Counted from the first letter of the stretch, positions 1 through 8,925 are shown. The stretch is DNA of 64,000 bases from Samsonia erythrinae (GCF_004342665.1 NZ_SMBY01000001.1:372001-436000); one strand, 5' to 3'. Notes: generated from the sequence alone by a model not told the origin. Program-made: numbers and translations.

Positions 1-259
1 CTAACACCACCAGCGACGGTTTATACTGTTCAATCTCGTTTGCCAACGCGGCATCAAATGTGGCGCGGTCGGCAAAATCTTCCGGGTTCAGAACGCATGT
101 GGGGATCCCGGCCTCCTGCGCGCGCGTTATCCCGTAGGCTGCCGCATTATTGCTGAATACGGCGGCGATATTCCCTTTAACGCGTCCATTTTTGCAGGCG
201 TCGATCAACGCCTGCAAGTTGCTGCCATGACCTGATATCAGAACAACGATGTTTTTCAT
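1..259 (-). CDS. purN: Phosphoribosylglycinamide formyltransferase (GART), 3' part outside window
   Basis: Only the N-terminal part of about 86 residues is present; the rest lies left of base 1. The translation begins [20 protein letters not shown], the nucleotide-binding start of PurN, which transfers formyl from 10-formyl-tetrahydrofolate to GAR in purine synthesis. Its ATG (259-257) overlaps the purM stop by one base (TGATG), so the two genes are translationally coupled in a purMN operon as in E. coli. Start and family are clear; completeness cannot be judged. Confidence 0.93.
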   Translation of the reverse strand, partial: MKNIVVLISGHGSNLQALIDACKNGRVKGNIAAVFSNNAAAYGITRAQEAGIPTCVLNPEDFADRATFDAALANEIEQYKPSLVVL

Positions 260-1296
260 CAGTTAATAACCACTGAGTCTCCGGCATCGGTTTGAGTAAT
301 GACGCCGATTTTCCATGCACTTTCACCGCTGCGGTTAAGGAGTGCAACGGCCTCGTCTGCCTGTTTGGCGGGCAGTACGATGATCATACCAACACCGCAG
401 TTGAAAGTGCGATACATTTCGTGGCGACTGATATTGCCGGCCTGTTGCAGCCAGTTAAAGACGGCTGGCCATTGCCAGCTGGATTCGTCAATGGTTGCCT
501 GCATGCCTTCCGGCAGCACGCGTGGAATGTTTTCCCAGAAGCCGCCGCCGGTCAGGTGAGAAATCGCGTGCACATCGACTTTTTCAATCAGCGACAGTAC
601 CGATTTTACGTAGATTTTGGTCGGCGCCAGCAGGTGATCGGCCAGCGGCTTGCCTTCCAACTGGAACTGTTCCGGATCGGTATTGCTGACGTCAAGCACT
701 TTGCGTACCAGTGAATAACCGTTTGAATGTGGGCCGCTGGAGGCGAGAGCAACCAGAACATCGCCGTGCTGCACGCGACTGCCGTCGATGATGTCTGATT
801 TTTCGACCACGCCGACGCAAAAACCGGCAACGTCGTAGTCTTCGCCGTGGTACATCCCCGGCATCTCAGCGGTTTCGCCGCCGACCAGCGCACAGCCTGA
901 TTGTTTACAGCCTTCCGCGATACCGGTAATTACGCTGGCAGCGGTATCGACATCCAGTTTGCCGGTGGCGTAATAGTCGAGGAAGAACAGCGGTTCCGCG
1001 CCCTGAACGACCAGGTCGTTCACGCACATCGCAACCAGATCGACGCCAATCGTATCGTGGCGTTTCAGATCCATCGCCAGACGCAGTTTGGTGCCGACGC
1101 CATCAGTGCCGGAAACCAGAATCGGTTCGCGGTATTTTTGCGGCAAAGCGCACAAGGCGCCGAAACCACCCAGCCCACCCATAACTTCCGGACGACGAGT
1201 CTGTTTCACTACACCTTTGATACGGTCTACTAATGCGTTGCCTGCATCAATATCCACGCCTGCGTCTTTATAGCTGAGAGAGGTTTTGTCGGTCAC
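259..1296 (-). CDS. purM: Phosphoribosylformylglycinamidine cyclo-ligase (AIR synthetase)
   Basis: PurM closes FGAM to AIR with ATP in de novo purine synthesis (cytosol). The open frame runs up to a TTG at 1332, but the family start is the GTG at 1296. That GTG gives 345 residues, the E. coli length, with [20 protein letters not shown] matching the known N-terminus. A GGGGA Shine-Dalgarno lies about 8 bases upstream. Visible motifs include the glycine-rich GGLGGFG loop and SGTDGVGTK near residues 50-70, and [11 protein letters not shown] near 140-150. First gene of purMN; a PurR-like operator lies about 100 bases upstream. Confidence 0.97.
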   Translation of the reverse strand: MTDKTSLSYKDAGVDIDAGNALVDRIKGVVKQTRRPEVMGGLGGFGALCALPQKYREPILVSGTDGVGTKLRLAMDLKRHDTIGVDLVAMCVNDLVVQGAEPLFFLDYYATGKLDVDTAASVITGIAEGCKQSGCALVGGETAEMPGMYHGEDYDVAGFCVGVVEKSDIIDGSRVQHGDVLVALASSGPHSNGYSLVRKVLDVSNTDPEQFQLEGKPLADHLLAPTKIYVKSVLSLIEKVDVHAISHLTGGGFWENIPRVLPEGMQATIDESSWQWPAVFNWLQQAGNISRHEMYRTFNCGVGMIIVLPAKQADEAVALLNRSGESAWKIGVITQTDAGDSVVIN

Positions 1297-1396
1297 TGCG
1301 GAGTCCCCACGAAGGTTACGGTTTGTATTCAAAACAGACTTTAGATTTCAGAAAACACGCGGCGGTTAACATCGCGCGCGCTGATTCTAACAGTGT

Positions 1397-1412
1397 AGGC
1401 AATCGTTTGCGA
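1397..1412 (-). promoter_or_regulatory. Putative PurR operator of purMN
   Basis: The 16 bases read AGGCAATCGTTTGCGA and match 13 of 16 positions of the palindromic PurR consensus ACGCAAACGTTTGCGT, centred on the CG at 1404-1405. It lies about 100 bases upstream of the purM start, where E. coli purMN also carries a PurR box. PurR with hypoxanthine or guanine would repress the operon here. The inference rests on sequence match and position only. Confidence 0.6.
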
Positions 1413-1514
1413 GCGATGCGTCGCTGGCTGGCGATTTTTCGCCATTGGCGGCAATTTCCCTTATCGGTTGATCTGGATCAGGCTTAATCATGTGGCGCTA
1501 AGTAAAAAAAGCGG

Positions 1515-1520
1515 TATAAT
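1515..1520 (+). promoter_or_regulatory. Putative -10 box of upp promoter
   Basis: A perfect TATAAT lies 118 bases upstream of upp, in the purM-upp divergent gap (1297-1637). No good -35 hexamer is visible at 16-18 base spacing. The transcript would have a leader of about 110 bases carrying the GC-rich repeat described separately. Confidence 0.45.
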
Positions 1521-1553
1521 CCGGCGATTTTTTTTACGACGGGCTTCCATGCC

Positions 1554-1591
1554 CGCCGCCCTGCGGGCCGCCGCAAGCGGTGTTTAAAAAA
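1554..1591 (-). repeat. GC-rich interspersed repeat, copy 1 (upp leader)
   Basis: Bases 1554-1580, read on the minus strand, are identical over 27 bases to 7798-7824 on the plus strand, and both are preceded by a T-rich TTTAA tract. The unit can fold (GGCGGCCC and CCGCTTGCGG segments). It sits between the upp -10 box and the upp ribosome binding site, so it should be part of the upp 5' leader. It codes for nothing visible; a dispersed intergenic repeat family is the likeliest reading. Confidence 0.7.
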
Positions 1592-1637
1592 CGCGTTTGG
1601 CGTTTTTGTCCGTCCACTAGCCGATGGGGAGATAATG

Positions 1638-2264
1638 ATGAAGATCGTCGAGGTGAAACACCCGCTCGTCAAACATAAACTGGGTTTGATGCGTGAGAAC
1701 GATATCAGCACCAAGCGTTTTCGTGAACTGGCTTCCGAGGTGGGGAGTTTGTTGACTTATGAAGCCACCGCCGATCTGGCCACCGAGAAAGTCACCATTG
1801 ATGGTTGGTGTGGTCCGGTTGAAGTCGATCAGATCAAAGGCAAAAAAATTACCGTTGTGCCGATCCTGCGGGCAGGGTTGGGGATGATGGAGGGCGTGCT
1901 GGAAAACGTCCCCAGCGCGCGTATCAGCGTCGTTGGTATTTACCGTAACGAAGAGACGCTGGAGCCAGTGCCTTATTTTCAGAAACTGGTTTCCAATATT
2001 GAAGAGCGTATGGCGCTGGTGGTTGATCCCATGCTGGCGACCGGCGGTTCAATGATTGCGACGATAGATCTGCTAAAAAAAGCCGGCTGCCACAGTATTA
2101 AAGTGCTGGTATTGGTCGCTGCGCCGGAAGGGATTGCCGCGCTGGAAAAAGCGCACCCGGATGTTGAACTGTATACGGCGTCGATTGATAACGGTCTCAA
2201 CGAACAGGGCTACATCATGCCGGGCCTGGGCGATGCGGGCGATAAAATATTTGGTACCAAATAA
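1638..2264 (+). CDS. upp: Uracil phosphoribosyltransferase
   Basis: Upp converts uracil and PRPP to UMP in pyrimidine salvage (cytosol, GTP-activated in E. coli). The 208-residue product equals the E. coli length and is nearly identical throughout. The PRPP-binding loop [11 protein letters not shown] is near residues 128-138 and the uracil-binding [11 protein letters not shown] lies near the C-terminus. Two ATGs are adjacent (1635 and 1638); GGGGAGA at 1626-1632 fits the second. A strong terminator follows. uraA lies downstream but 255 bases away, so the E. coli upp-uraA operon is loosened here. Confidence 0.97.
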   Translation: MKIVEVKHPLVKHKLGLMRENDISTKRFRELASEVGSLLTYEATADLATEKVTIDGWCGPVEVDQIKGKKITVVPILRAGLGMMEGVLENVPSARISVVGIYRNEETLEPVPYFQKLVSNIEERMALVVDPMLATGGSMIATIDLLKKAGCHSIKVLVLVAAPEGIAALEKAHPDVELYTASIDNGLNEQGYIMPGLGDAGDKIFGTK

Positions 2265-2270
2265 CCGGTA

Positions 2271-2297
2271 AGCCGACTTGATAGTCGGCTTTTTTTT
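2271..2297 (+). terminator. Rho-independent terminator after upp
   Basis: Perfect 8-base stem AGCCGACT/AGTCGGCT around a TGAT loop, followed by a run of eight T. It ends 33 bases after the upp stop and should limit read-through into uraA. Confidence 0.9.
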
Positions 2298-2519
2298 GGC
2301 GTGAGCCCGTTCCCGTCAGACTCAGGCCGCGTGCGCGTTGGTTGCACAGGGTTCGAATAGAGCGGGATAGCTACAGCCGCGGATTTGCTCCCCGCATTTA
2401 CCACCGCACGCGGTTTTTAGGATATCCCCGGTCAGACGCTATGGCGTCGTGCATCCGGGTGCCATAACCGGTGCGGGAAGATCAGCACAACAAATAGCAA
2501 CATTACAGAGGATATGAAG

Positions 2520-3809
2520 ATGACTCGTCGCGCCATCGGCGTCAGTGAACGGCCCCCTTTGCTACAGACCATCCCGTTGAGCTTCCAACATCTGTTCGCG
2601 ATGTTTGGCGCTACCGTTCTGGTGCCCATCCTGTTCAAGATTAATCCGGCGACCGTACTGTTGTTCAACGGTATCGGCACGCTGCTCTACCTGATTATTT
2701 GCAAGGGAAAAATCCCGGCTTATTTAGGGTCGAGCTTTGCGTTTATTTCTCCCGTCTTATTACTGTTGCCTTTGGGCTATGAGGTCGCGCTGGGTGGCTT
2801 CATTATGTGCGGCGTGCTGTTTTGTCTGGTCGCGCTGCTCGTGAAAAAAGCAGGGACTGGCTGGCTGAATGTCCTGTTTCCTCCGGCTGCCATGGGGGCG
2901 ATTGTCGCCGTTATCGGCCTTGAACTGGCAGGCGTGGCGGCGGGTATGGCGGGGTTGCTGCCCGCCGATGGCGCATCTGTCGATACCACGGCGGTAACGA
3001 TTTCACTGGCGACGCTGGCGGTGACGATTTTGGGTTCCGTGCTGTTTCGCGGGTTTCTGGCGATTATCCCCATTTTGATCGGCGTACTGGCTGGCTATGC
3101 GCTGTCGTTTGCGCTGGGCGTGGTGGATCTGACGCCGATTCGCGAGGCGCACTGGTTCGCGTTGCCGACATTTTATACGCCGCGTTTCGAGTGGTTCGCC
3201 ATTCTGACGATCCTGCCGGCCGCGCTGGTGGTGATTGCGGAACACGTCGGGCATCTGGTGGTGACGGCGAATATTGTCAAGAAAGATCTGATGCGTGAAC
3301 CGGGTCTGCACCGCTCCATGTTCGCCAATGGCATTTCTACCGTGCTGTCCGGTTTCTTTGGCTCCACGCCGAACACGACCTACGGCGAAAATATCGGCGT
3401 ACTGGCGATCACCAAAGTGTATAGCACCTGGGTTATCGGCGGCGCGGCGATCCTCGCGATTCTGCTTTCCTGCGTCGGGAAATTGGCGGCGGCGATTCAG
3501 GCGGTGCCGGTTCCGGTGATGGGGGGCGTTTCTCTGTTGTTGTACGGCGTGATTGGCGCATCGGGCATCCGCGTGCTGATCGAATCTAAAGTGGATTACA
3601 ACAAAGCGCAGAACCTGATTCTGACCTCGGTGATCCTGATCATCGGCGTGAGCGGGGCGAAAGTACATCTGGGGGCGACGGAACTGAAAGGGATGGCGCT
3701 GGCGACGGTGGTCGGCATCGGCATGAGTCTGGTGTTTAAAGTCATCAGTCTGATGCGCAAAGAGGAAGAAATCCTCGATGCGCCGGAAGAGAACGACGCG
3801 CGTTCCTGA
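2520..3809 (+). CDS. uraA: Uracil:H+ symporter (NCS2 family)
   Basis: UraA imports uracil across the inner membrane and so supplies Upp. The 429 residues from MTRRAIGVSERPPLL match E. coli UraA in length and sequence. The fold has 14 membrane segments; the family substrate-site motifs FAISP-like (here FAFISP) and AEHVGHLVVTANIV, containing the key Glu, are present, as is GFFGSTPNTTYGENIG. An ATG at 2514 lies only one base from the GAGGA Shine-Dalgarno, so the ATG at 2520 is preferred. The acidic tail ends EENDARS. Confidence 0.96.
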   Translation: MTRRAIGVSERPPLLQTIPLSFQHLFAMFGATVLVPILFKINPATVLLFNGIGTLLYLIICKGKIPAYLGSSFAFISPVLLLLPLGYEVALGGFIMCGVLFCLVALLVKKAGTGWLNVLFPPAAMGAIVAVIGLELAGVAAGMAGLLPADGASVDTTAVTISLATLAVTILGSVLFRGFLAIIPILIGVLAGYALSFALGVVDLTPIREAHWFALPTFYTPRFEWFAILTILPAALVVIAEHVGHLVVTANIVKKDLMREPGLHRSMFANGISTVLSGFFGSTPNTTYGENIGVLAITKVYSTWVIGGAAILAILLSCVGKLAAAIQAVPVPVMGGVSLLLYGVIGASGIRVLIESKVDYNKAQNLILTSVILIIGVSGAKVHLGATELKGMALATVVGIGMSLVFKVISLMRKEEEILDAPEENDARS

Positions 3810-3825
3810 TGGCACGCCGCCGTTT

Positions 3826-3861
3826 CCCTGTTGAGGACTGCGGATCGCGCCCTCAACAGGG
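3826..3861. repeat. 11-bp perfect inverted repeat between uraA and hda
   Basis: CCCTGTTGAGG (3826-3836) and its exact complement CCTCAACAGGG (3851-3861) flank a 14-base loop. It lies 16 bases after the uraA stop and ends 56 bases before the hda start. A short T-containing tail follows but no clear T run, so it may be a weak terminator or mRNA 3'-end stabiliser. Confidence 0.6.
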
Positions 3862-3917
3862 CCGGGTTTCTGTGATAGACTCAACCTGTTTTCCTGCCCG
3901 TTTTGCTTGAGGTGATT

Positions 3918-4619
3918 CTGAACACGCCGGCACAGCTTTCATTGCCACTCTATTTACCGGATGACGAAACGTTTGCCAGTTTCTATCCGGGTGAAAACGC
4001 GTCGCTTCTTGCCGCTATCAATAATGCTTTGTATCAGGAGCATGGCAGCTACATCTATTTTTGGTCACGCGAAGGCGGCGGGCGCAGTCATTTACTGCAC
4101 GCGGCGTGCGCCGAACTGTCGCGTCAGGAACGGGCGGTCGGCTATGTACCGCTGGATAAACGCGCCTATTTTGTGCCGGACGTGCTGGAAGGCATGGAGC
4201 AACTGGCGCTGGTGTGTATCGATAACATCGAATCCATCGCGGGCGACGAAGAGTGGGAAATGGCGGTCTTTAATCTGTATAACCGCATTCAGGAAACGGG
4301 GCGCGCCCGTTTGTTGATCACCGGCGATCGTCCTCCACGCCAGTTGAACCTGCACTTGCCCGATCTGGCTTCTCGCCTCGACTGGGGACAAATTTATAAG
4401 CTGCAACCCTTGTCGGATGAAGAGAAAGGCGAGGCGCTGCAACTGCGAGCCAGACTACGCGGGTTTGAATTACCGGAAGACGTGAGCCGTTTTCTGCTAA
4501 AGCGTCTGGATCGGGAAATGCGCACGCTATTTATGACGCTCGATCAGCTTGACCATGCTTCCATCACCGCACAGCGCAAGCTGACCATCCCGTTCGTGAA
4601 AGAGATCCTCGGGCTATAA
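3918..4619 (+). CDS. hda: DnaA regulatory inactivator Hda (non-AUG start)
   Basis: Hda, an AAA+ protein, binds the DNA-loaded beta clamp and drives ATP hydrolysis by DnaA, shutting off re-initiation. The start chosen is CTG at 3918: it gives [16 protein letters not shown] and exactly 233 residues, the E. coli length, and E. coli hda also starts at CTG. GAGGTG at 3909-3914 is correctly spaced for this codon, while the upstream in-frame TTG at 3903 has no ribosome site. The clamp-binding QLSLPL motif is residues 6-11. A degenerate Walker A ([10 protein letters not shown]), Walker B (LVCIDNIE) and sensor ITGDRPP follow. Confidence 0.95.
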   Translation: MNTPAQLSLPLYLPDDETFASFYPGENASLLAAINNALYQEHGSYIYFWSREGGGRSHLLHAACAELSRQERAVGYVPLDKRAYFVPDVLEGMEQLALVCIDNIESIAGDEEWEMAVFNLYNRIQETGRARLLITGDRPPRQLNLHLPDLASRLDWGQIYKLQPLSDEEKGEALQLRARLRGFELPEDVSRFLLKRLDREMRTLFMTLDQLDHASITAQRKLTIPFVKEILGL

Positions 4620-4628
4620 CCGAGGATC
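4604..4628. terminator. Stem-loop at hda 3' end, between convergent genes
   Basis: GATCCTCGG (4604-4612) pairs exactly with CCGAGGATC (4620-4628); the 7-base loop holds the hda stop codon. yfgD ends at 4636 from the other side. No T run follows on either strand, so the structure may protect 3' ends or act as a weak bidirectional terminator. Confidence 0.5.
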
Positions 4629-4635
4629 GAATCGG

Positions 4636-5007
4636 CTACAGAATGTCCAGCACCTGTTCCGGCGGACGCCCGATCCTTGCCCGGTCCTTTACCACCACGA
4701 TGGGACGCTCAATCAGCTTCGGATTTTCGATCATCGCCTGAATCAACTGCGCCTCAGTCAGCGTCGGCTCGGACAGGTTCAACTGCTGATAGATCTCTTC
4801 TTTGGTTCGCATCAGCTCGCGCGCGCTGTTAAAGCCAAGTTTTCGGATTAACTGCACCAGCGTGGCGGCATCGGGCGGCGTATCGAGATAAAGCACGACG
4901 TCGGGCGTAATGTTATGTTCCTGCAACAGCGCCAGCGTTTCACGGCTCTTGGAACAGCGCGGGTTATGGTAAATCGTCACGGACGGGTGCGCGGAAGACG
5001 TTGTCAT
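4636..5007 (-). CDS. yfgD: ArsC/YfgD-family arsenate reductase-like protein
   Basis: A 123-residue thioredoxin-fold protein of the ArsC family. It has YHNPRCSKSRETL with the redox Cys near residue 17, SARELMRTKEE, and the C-terminal RPIVVVKDRARIGRPPEQVL, all closely matching E. coli YfgD (119 residues). Known members use glutaredoxin and glutathione to reduce arsenate, but YfgD sits outside any ars operon and its true substrate is not established. The start ATG at 5007 has AAGGAGC 7 bases upstream; a longer frame to 5250 only shadows bepA. It lies 14 bases downstream of bepA, probably in one transcript. Confidence 0.9.
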   Translation of the reverse strand: MTTSSAHPSVTIYHNPRCSKSRETLALLQEHNITPDVVLYLDTPPDAATLVQLIRKLGFNSARELMRTKEEIYQQLNLSEPTLTEAQLIQAMIENPKLIERPIVVVKDRARIGRPPEQVLDIL

Positions 5008-5021
5008 GGTGATGCTCCTTA

Positions 5022-6482
5022 TCAGGATTTCTGGTATTGGCGGAAACGTTGTTGCAACTGGCGTAGCTGGTCGATGCGGGCGTCGTAGCGCGCCTGTTCC
5101 AGACTGCCCAATTTGACCAGCGAGCTGGCGTTGCTCAATAACTGGATCGCCTGATCGAGCTGACCGCTCAGCGCCAGACTCTCTGCGCGTGCGGCCAGTT
5201 CTTCCGCTCGCAGCCCACGTGCGGCGGCGGCCTGCGCCAGCAGTTCCCAACCATTGGGATCGTCTGGGTGCGAGTAGGTGTAGCGATACAGGATCTTGCT
5301 GGCTTCCGCGGGCTGTTTTCCTTCCACATAGGCATTCGCCAGATTAAGCTGGAGTACCGGGTTAGTCTGTATCCCTGAGACGTTTTGTAGACGGCTAATC
5401 GCCTGCGCGGCGCGATTTTGTCCCAGATCGATATCGGTCATCATATCCAGAAACCACGGGTTTGTCGGTGCGCTGGCGAGCAGCGGTTGCAGCCTGTTGC
5501 GCGCCTCATCGTACTTTTTCGCCTGATAAAACTGAATAACGCGACCATACTTCGCGGCCAGCTGTTCTCTCACGTTCCCCTTTTCCCATTGCTCCAGCAG
5601 ATCGTCGCTCAGTGGACGATCCGGCGAACCATACATGCCAAATGTGCGTATTTTGGCGAACAAGAAATCCTGAGAAGACTGAACGGGCGTTGAGCGCATC
5701 TGGTTGGCGCGGTTGCGTGCGTCGGACAGGCGGCTTTCCGGTAAGGGGTGAGTCAGCAGCATTTCCGGCGGTTTTGACGCATAGCGCGACTGGTCTGCCA
5801 GTTTTTGCAGGAAATTCGGCATCGCCTGCGGATCGAACCCGGCGCGCTGCAACACCTGAATACCGATACGGTCAGCCTCTTGCTCATTTGCCTGGGTAAA
5901 GGTAATCATCCCTTGTTGCGCCCCCGCCAGCGTGCCGCTGAGCGCCGCCATCCCCAACTGCGGATTGGCCATCGCCAGCAGGATGGAACCGAGCGCGCCG
6001 ACCCAGGTGAGCGGGGCGCTGCGCTGCTGTGATTCCATGCTGCGAGCCAGATGTCGCTGGGTAACATGAGAGATTTCATGTGCCAGCACGGAGGCGAGCT
6101 CGCTTTCGCTATCGGCATAGCGAAACAGCGCGGAATGCAGTACCACGTTGCCGCCGAAGAAGGCGAAGGCATTAATCTCATCATTACGGATGAGGTAAAA
6201 GTGGAACGGCGTACGCACCGAATCAGCCCGTTTGACCAGTCGGTTGCCGAGTTGATTAATGTAATTGGAGAGCAGCGGATCGTTGATAAGCGGCGCGCCG
6301 GCCCGCAGTTGACGGACGTAGAAATCGCCCATCGCCAGTTCCTGATTGATACTGAGCGTACTGCCCGCGGTGGTGCCGATGTCCGGCAGCCGATCCTGCG
6401 AATCGGCCTGTGCGGGAAGGTTGCCAGCCAGTAACGCCCCAAACAGAACGGACATGACCGTTTTTCTTAACCGAATAGACAT
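5022..6482 (-). CDS. bepA: Outer-membrane assembly chaperone/metalloprotease BepA
   Basis: BepA is a periplasmic M48 zinc metalloprotease that helps LptD mature and degrades stalled outer-membrane proteins at the BAM complex. A signal peptide (about residues 1-27, ending PAQADS) precedes the M48 domain with the zinc motif HEISH and downstream EQEADR ligand. C-terminal TPR repeats occupy roughly residues 300-486. The 486 residues compare with 487 in E. coli. The ATG at 6482 was chosen; the frame extends to a TTG at 6503 without support. Minus-strand neighbour of yfgD, as in E. coli. Confidence 0.95.
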   Translation of the reverse strand: MSIRLRKTVMSVLFGALLAGNLPAQADSQDRLPDIGTTAGSTLSINQELAMGDFYVRQLRAGAPLINDPLLSNYINQLGNRLVKRADSVRTPFHFYLIRNDEINAFAFFGGNVVLHSALFRYADSESELASVLAHEISHVTQRHLARSMESQQRSAPLTWVGALGSILLAMANPQLGMAALSGTLAGAQQGMITFTQANEQEADRIGIQVLQRAGFDPQAMPNFLQKLADQSRYASKPPEMLLTHPLPESRLSDARNRANQMRSTPVQSSQDFLFAKIRTFGMYGSPDRPLSDDLLEQWEKGNVREQLAAKYGRVIQFYQAKKYDEARNRLQPLLASAPTNPWFLDMMTDIDLGQNRAAQAISRLQNVSGIQTNPVLQLNLANAYVEGKQPAEASKILYRYTYSHPDDPNGWELLAQAAAARGLRAEELAARAESLALSGQLDQAIQLLSNASSLVKLGSLEQARYDARIDQLRQLQQRFRQYQKS

Positions 6483-6601
6483 AACGGAAGATAACCTTAT
6501 CAACAGCTAACGAGAAAGGGTTCTTCCACTATCTTAGCCAGCGGCGTCAGACAAAGAAATGCCTGCGTGGGAAAAACGTGGCGAAGAGGGAATATGTCAG
6601 A

Positions 6602-6629
6602 GAAAACCGGCACGTATGATGGTGCCGGT
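6602..6629 (-). terminator. Terminator of bcp
   Basis: ACCGGCAC/GTGCCGGT 8-base stem with an 8-base loop. On the minus strand it is followed by TTTTCTC, just after the bcp stop at 6650. Confidence 0.7.
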
Positions 6630-6649
6630 AGACGTTGGAAAAATGCGAA

Positions 6650-7117
6650 TCAGGCGTTTTTTAAATAATCGAGTACGATGTCGTGATGGTTGCTGGTTTT
6701 GAAGTCGTCAAAGACCTTTTCCACCTTGCCGTTTTCATCCAGCAGAAAGCTGATGCGATGAATGCCGTCATAGGTTTTCCCCATGAAGGTTTTTTCTCCC
6801 CAAACCCCAAAGCCTTCCGCAACTTGATGATCTTCATCAGACAGCAAAGTGAAGTTTAAAAGCTCTTTTTCGGCAAAGCGGGACAGCTTTTCGGGTTTAT
6901 CCGTGCTGATACCCAGCACTTCAACGCCATATTTTTTCAAATCATCCATGTTATCGCGCAGGCCGCAGGCTTGAACCGTGCACCCTGGCGTCATGGCTTT
7001 AGGGTAGAAATACACCAACACTTTCTGTCCCTGGAAGTCGGTTAAATTTATTGGTTCGCCATCCTGGTCGGGCAAACTAAATTTCGGTGCAATATCACCG
7101 GCTTTCAGTGTGTTCAT
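6650..7117 (-). CDS. bcp: Thioredoxin-dependent thiol peroxidase (bacterioferritin comigratory protein)
   Basis: A 155-residue peroxiredoxin of the Bcp/PrxQ class that reduces hydrogen and organic peroxides using thioredoxin. The active-site block FYPKAMTPGCTVQACGLRD holds the peroxidatic Cys near residue 45 and the resolving Cys five residues on. The WGEKTFMGKTYDGIHRISFL and FDDFKTSNHHD blocks match E. coli Bcp (156 residues). GTG at 7120 and ATG at 7117 are adjacent; GGAGAG spacing favours ATG. It lies 59 bases downstream of gcvR, the E. coli arrangement. Confidence 0.96.
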   Translation of the reverse strand: MNTLKAGDIAPKFSLPDQDGEPINLTDFQGQKVLVYFYPKAMTPGCTVQACGLRDNMDDLKKYGVEVLGISTDKPEKLSRFAEKELLNFTLLSDEDHQVAEGFGVWGEKTFMGKTYDGIHRISFLLDENGKVEKVFDDFKTSNHHDIVLDYLKNA

Positions 7118-7176
7118 CACGACTCTCCGTCTTTTTCTATCATGCTGTGGATATACCCATAATCTGGCAACGTGCG

Positions 7177-7728
7177 CTACTGGGCATAGTTAACGACGCT
7201 AATACTGCCTTGTGCGTGCAATTCTGTACATAGCTGATGAAAGGCTGGCTCAATAATTGAACCATTGAGCAGTACAGGGCTGTGTGCGGTAATCTGAATA
7301 TACAGCTGCGGCGGTTTATCGCCCTCCGCCGGCTGCGTTTTGGAGACCAGCTCGGCAATATTCAACTGGTGCGAATCAAGCAGGTTAGTAAAGCGTTCAA
7401 TAATGTGGGGGGAGTCGATGACATCGACCTTCACCCATACTGTCGAAGGCATCGGCTGGCTGGCCTGCGACTCGGTGCGCTTCATCACGATCAGCAAATC
7501 CATTTCCGCGCCTTTGAGCGGCAGAGTGGACTCAATCAACGTTATCGCGTTCCAACTGCCGGAAAGCAGCATAATAAAGGTGAACTCTTTGCCCAGGATG
7601 GCAAGACGGCTATCTTCGATATTGCAGCCGCAGCTACTCACGTGACGGGTAATCGCGTTGACAATCCCGTGGCGATCGACGCCCAGCGCGGTAATAACCA
7701 GATAGTGTTCTTGTGAACTTGGCAACAT
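7177..7728 (-). CDS. gcvR: Glycine cleavage system transcriptional repressor GcvR
   Basis: GcvR carries two ACT domains (about residues 8-80 and 90-175). In E. coli it binds GcvA when glycine is low and blocks activation of gcvTHP. The 183-residue product matches E. coli GcvR (190) in YLVITALGVDRHGIVNAITR and VSSCGCNIEDSRLA, and in the second ACT domain VKVDVIDSPHIIERFT. The C-terminus is shorter than in E. coli, lacking the charged tail after VVNYAQ. The ATG at 7728 has AGGAAG upstream. Transcribed away from dapA across a repeat-bearing gap. Confidence 0.95.
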   Translation of the reverse strand: MLPSSQEHYLVITALGVDRHGIVNAITRHVSSCGCNIEDSRLAILGKEFTFIMLLSGSWNAITLIESTLPLKGAEMDLLIVMKRTESQASQPMPSTVWVKVDVIDSPHIIERFTNLLDSHQLNIAELVSKTQPAEGDKPPQLYIQITAHSPVLLNGSIIEPAFHQLCTELHAQGSISVVNYAQ

Positions 7729-7779
7729 ATGCTTCCTGTCTTTTTTCCCATTAATCACATGGTAAACATAAAAAATTGC

Positions 7780-7875
7780 CGGGAGCAATTTTTAACGCCG
7801 CTTGCGGCGGCCCGCAGGGCGGCGGACAGGGAGAGTCCGCCGTAAAAAGTCGGGAGCAATTTTTAACGCCGCTTG
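7780..7875 (+). repeat. GC-rich interspersed repeat, copy 2, with a 25-bp direct duplication
   Basis: Bases 7798-7824 repeat, in inverted orientation, the 27-base core found in the upp leader. Here a 25-base segment (7780-7804) is exactly repeated at 7851-7875, 71 bases later, so the unit is partly tandem. Between them CGGCGGAC (7820-7827) and GTCCGCCG (7835-7842) form an 8-base stem with a 7-base loop. It fills the divergent gap between gcvR and dapA (7729-8030); no gene is seen there. Beyond it, 7876-8016 holds only presumed dapA promoter sequence that I could not resolve. Confidence 0.75.
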
Positions 7876-8030
7876 TCGGTTCTTTTTCGCCAAAACCTCA
7901 GAAGCATTTTTAATTTCGTCTGGCCCATCATAAAAAAAGCAGCGTCAGGTGGCGACAACGCCCTTGTCCGCTTGCTTTTGCATAGAAGTCAAAAGTACCA
8001 TGAAGTACTTGTTTGTGGAGGGGATGGCCA

Positions 8031-8909
8031 ATGTTTACGGGAAGTATTGTTGCGCTGGTTACGCCGATGGACGCCAAAGGCGCCGTCGACCGGGCGAGCT
8101 TGAAAAAACTGATTGATTATCATGTCGCTAGCGGTACATCGGCGATTGTCTCTGTCGGCACGACGGGGGAATCCGCTACGCTGAGCCATGACGAGCATGG
8201 TGATGTCGTCATGCTGACGCTGGAGCTGAGTGACGGACGCATTCCGGTTATCGCGGGTACGGGCGCTAACGCCACGGCGGAAGCCATTTCGCTGACCAAA
8301 CGTTTCCATAACACGGGCGTCGTTGGCTGTCTGACGGTCACCCCGTACTACAATAAACCGACGCAGGAAGGCTTGTTCCAGCACTTCAACGCGATCGCCG
8401 AACATACCGATCTGCCGCAAATCCTGTATAACGTACCTTCCCGTACCGGTTGCGATATGCTGCCGGAAACCGTCGCCCGCTTGTCCGAAGTAAAAAATAT
8501 TGTTGCGATTAAAGAAGCGACGGGGAACTTAAGTCGGGTAAGTCAGATCCAAGCGTTGGTGAGTGAAGACTTCATTTTGCTGAGCGGCGATGACGCCAGC
8601 GGGTTAGACTTCATGCAGCTTGGCGGTAAAGGCGTGATTTCCGTGACGGCGAATATCGCTGCGCGTGAAATGGCGGAGCTTTGCAAGCTGGCGGCGCAGG
8701 GCAATTTTGTCGAGGCGCGCCGTCTAAATCAGCGCCTGATGCCGTTGCATCATAAATTATTTGTTGAACCCAATCCTATCCCGGTGAAATGGGCATGTAA
8801 GGCATTGGGACTTGTGGCGAACGATACGCTGCGCCTGCCAATGACGCCGTTGACCGATAAGGGTCAGTCGGTCATGACGCAGGCATTAAAGCAAGCGGGT
8901 TTGCTGTAA
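8031..8909 (+). CDS. dapA: 4-hydroxy-tetrahydrodipicolinate synthase
   Basis: DapA condenses pyruvate with aspartate semialdehyde, the first committed step to diaminopimelate and lysine. The 292 residues equal the E. coli length. GTTGESATL carries the active-site threonines near residues 43-45, the catalytic Tyr lies in LYNVPSRTG near 133, and the Schiff-base Lys is in IKEATGN near 161. GGAGGGGA at 8017-8024 sets the ATG at 8031; upstream starts at 8013 lack a site. Followed 16 bases later by bamC, the conserved dapA-bamC pair. Confidence 0.97.
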   Translation: MFTGSIVALVTPMDAKGAVDRASLKKLIDYHVASGTSAIVSVGTTGESATLSHDEHGDVVMLTLELSDGRIPVIAGTGANATAEAISLTKRFHNTGVVGCLTVTPYYNKPTQEGLFQHFNAIAEHTDLPQILYNVPSRTGCDMLPETVARLSEVKNIVAIKEATGNLSRVSQIQALVSEDFILLSGDDASGLDFMQLGGKGVISVTANIAAREMAELCKLAAQGNFVEARRLNQRLMPLHHKLFVEPNPIPVKWACKALGLVANDTLRLPMTPLTDKGQSVMTQALKQAGLL

Positions 8910-8925
8910 TCGTTAGGGAGATTGA

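Noticed and set aside
1297-1332. Twelve-codon N-terminal extension of PurM from a TTG
   Set aside because: The GTG at 1296 has the ribosome site and gives exactly the family length.
3003-3884. 293-codon minus-strand frame opposite uraA
   Set aside because: Antisense shadow of uraA rich in Gln, Arg, His and Asp; no family resemblance.
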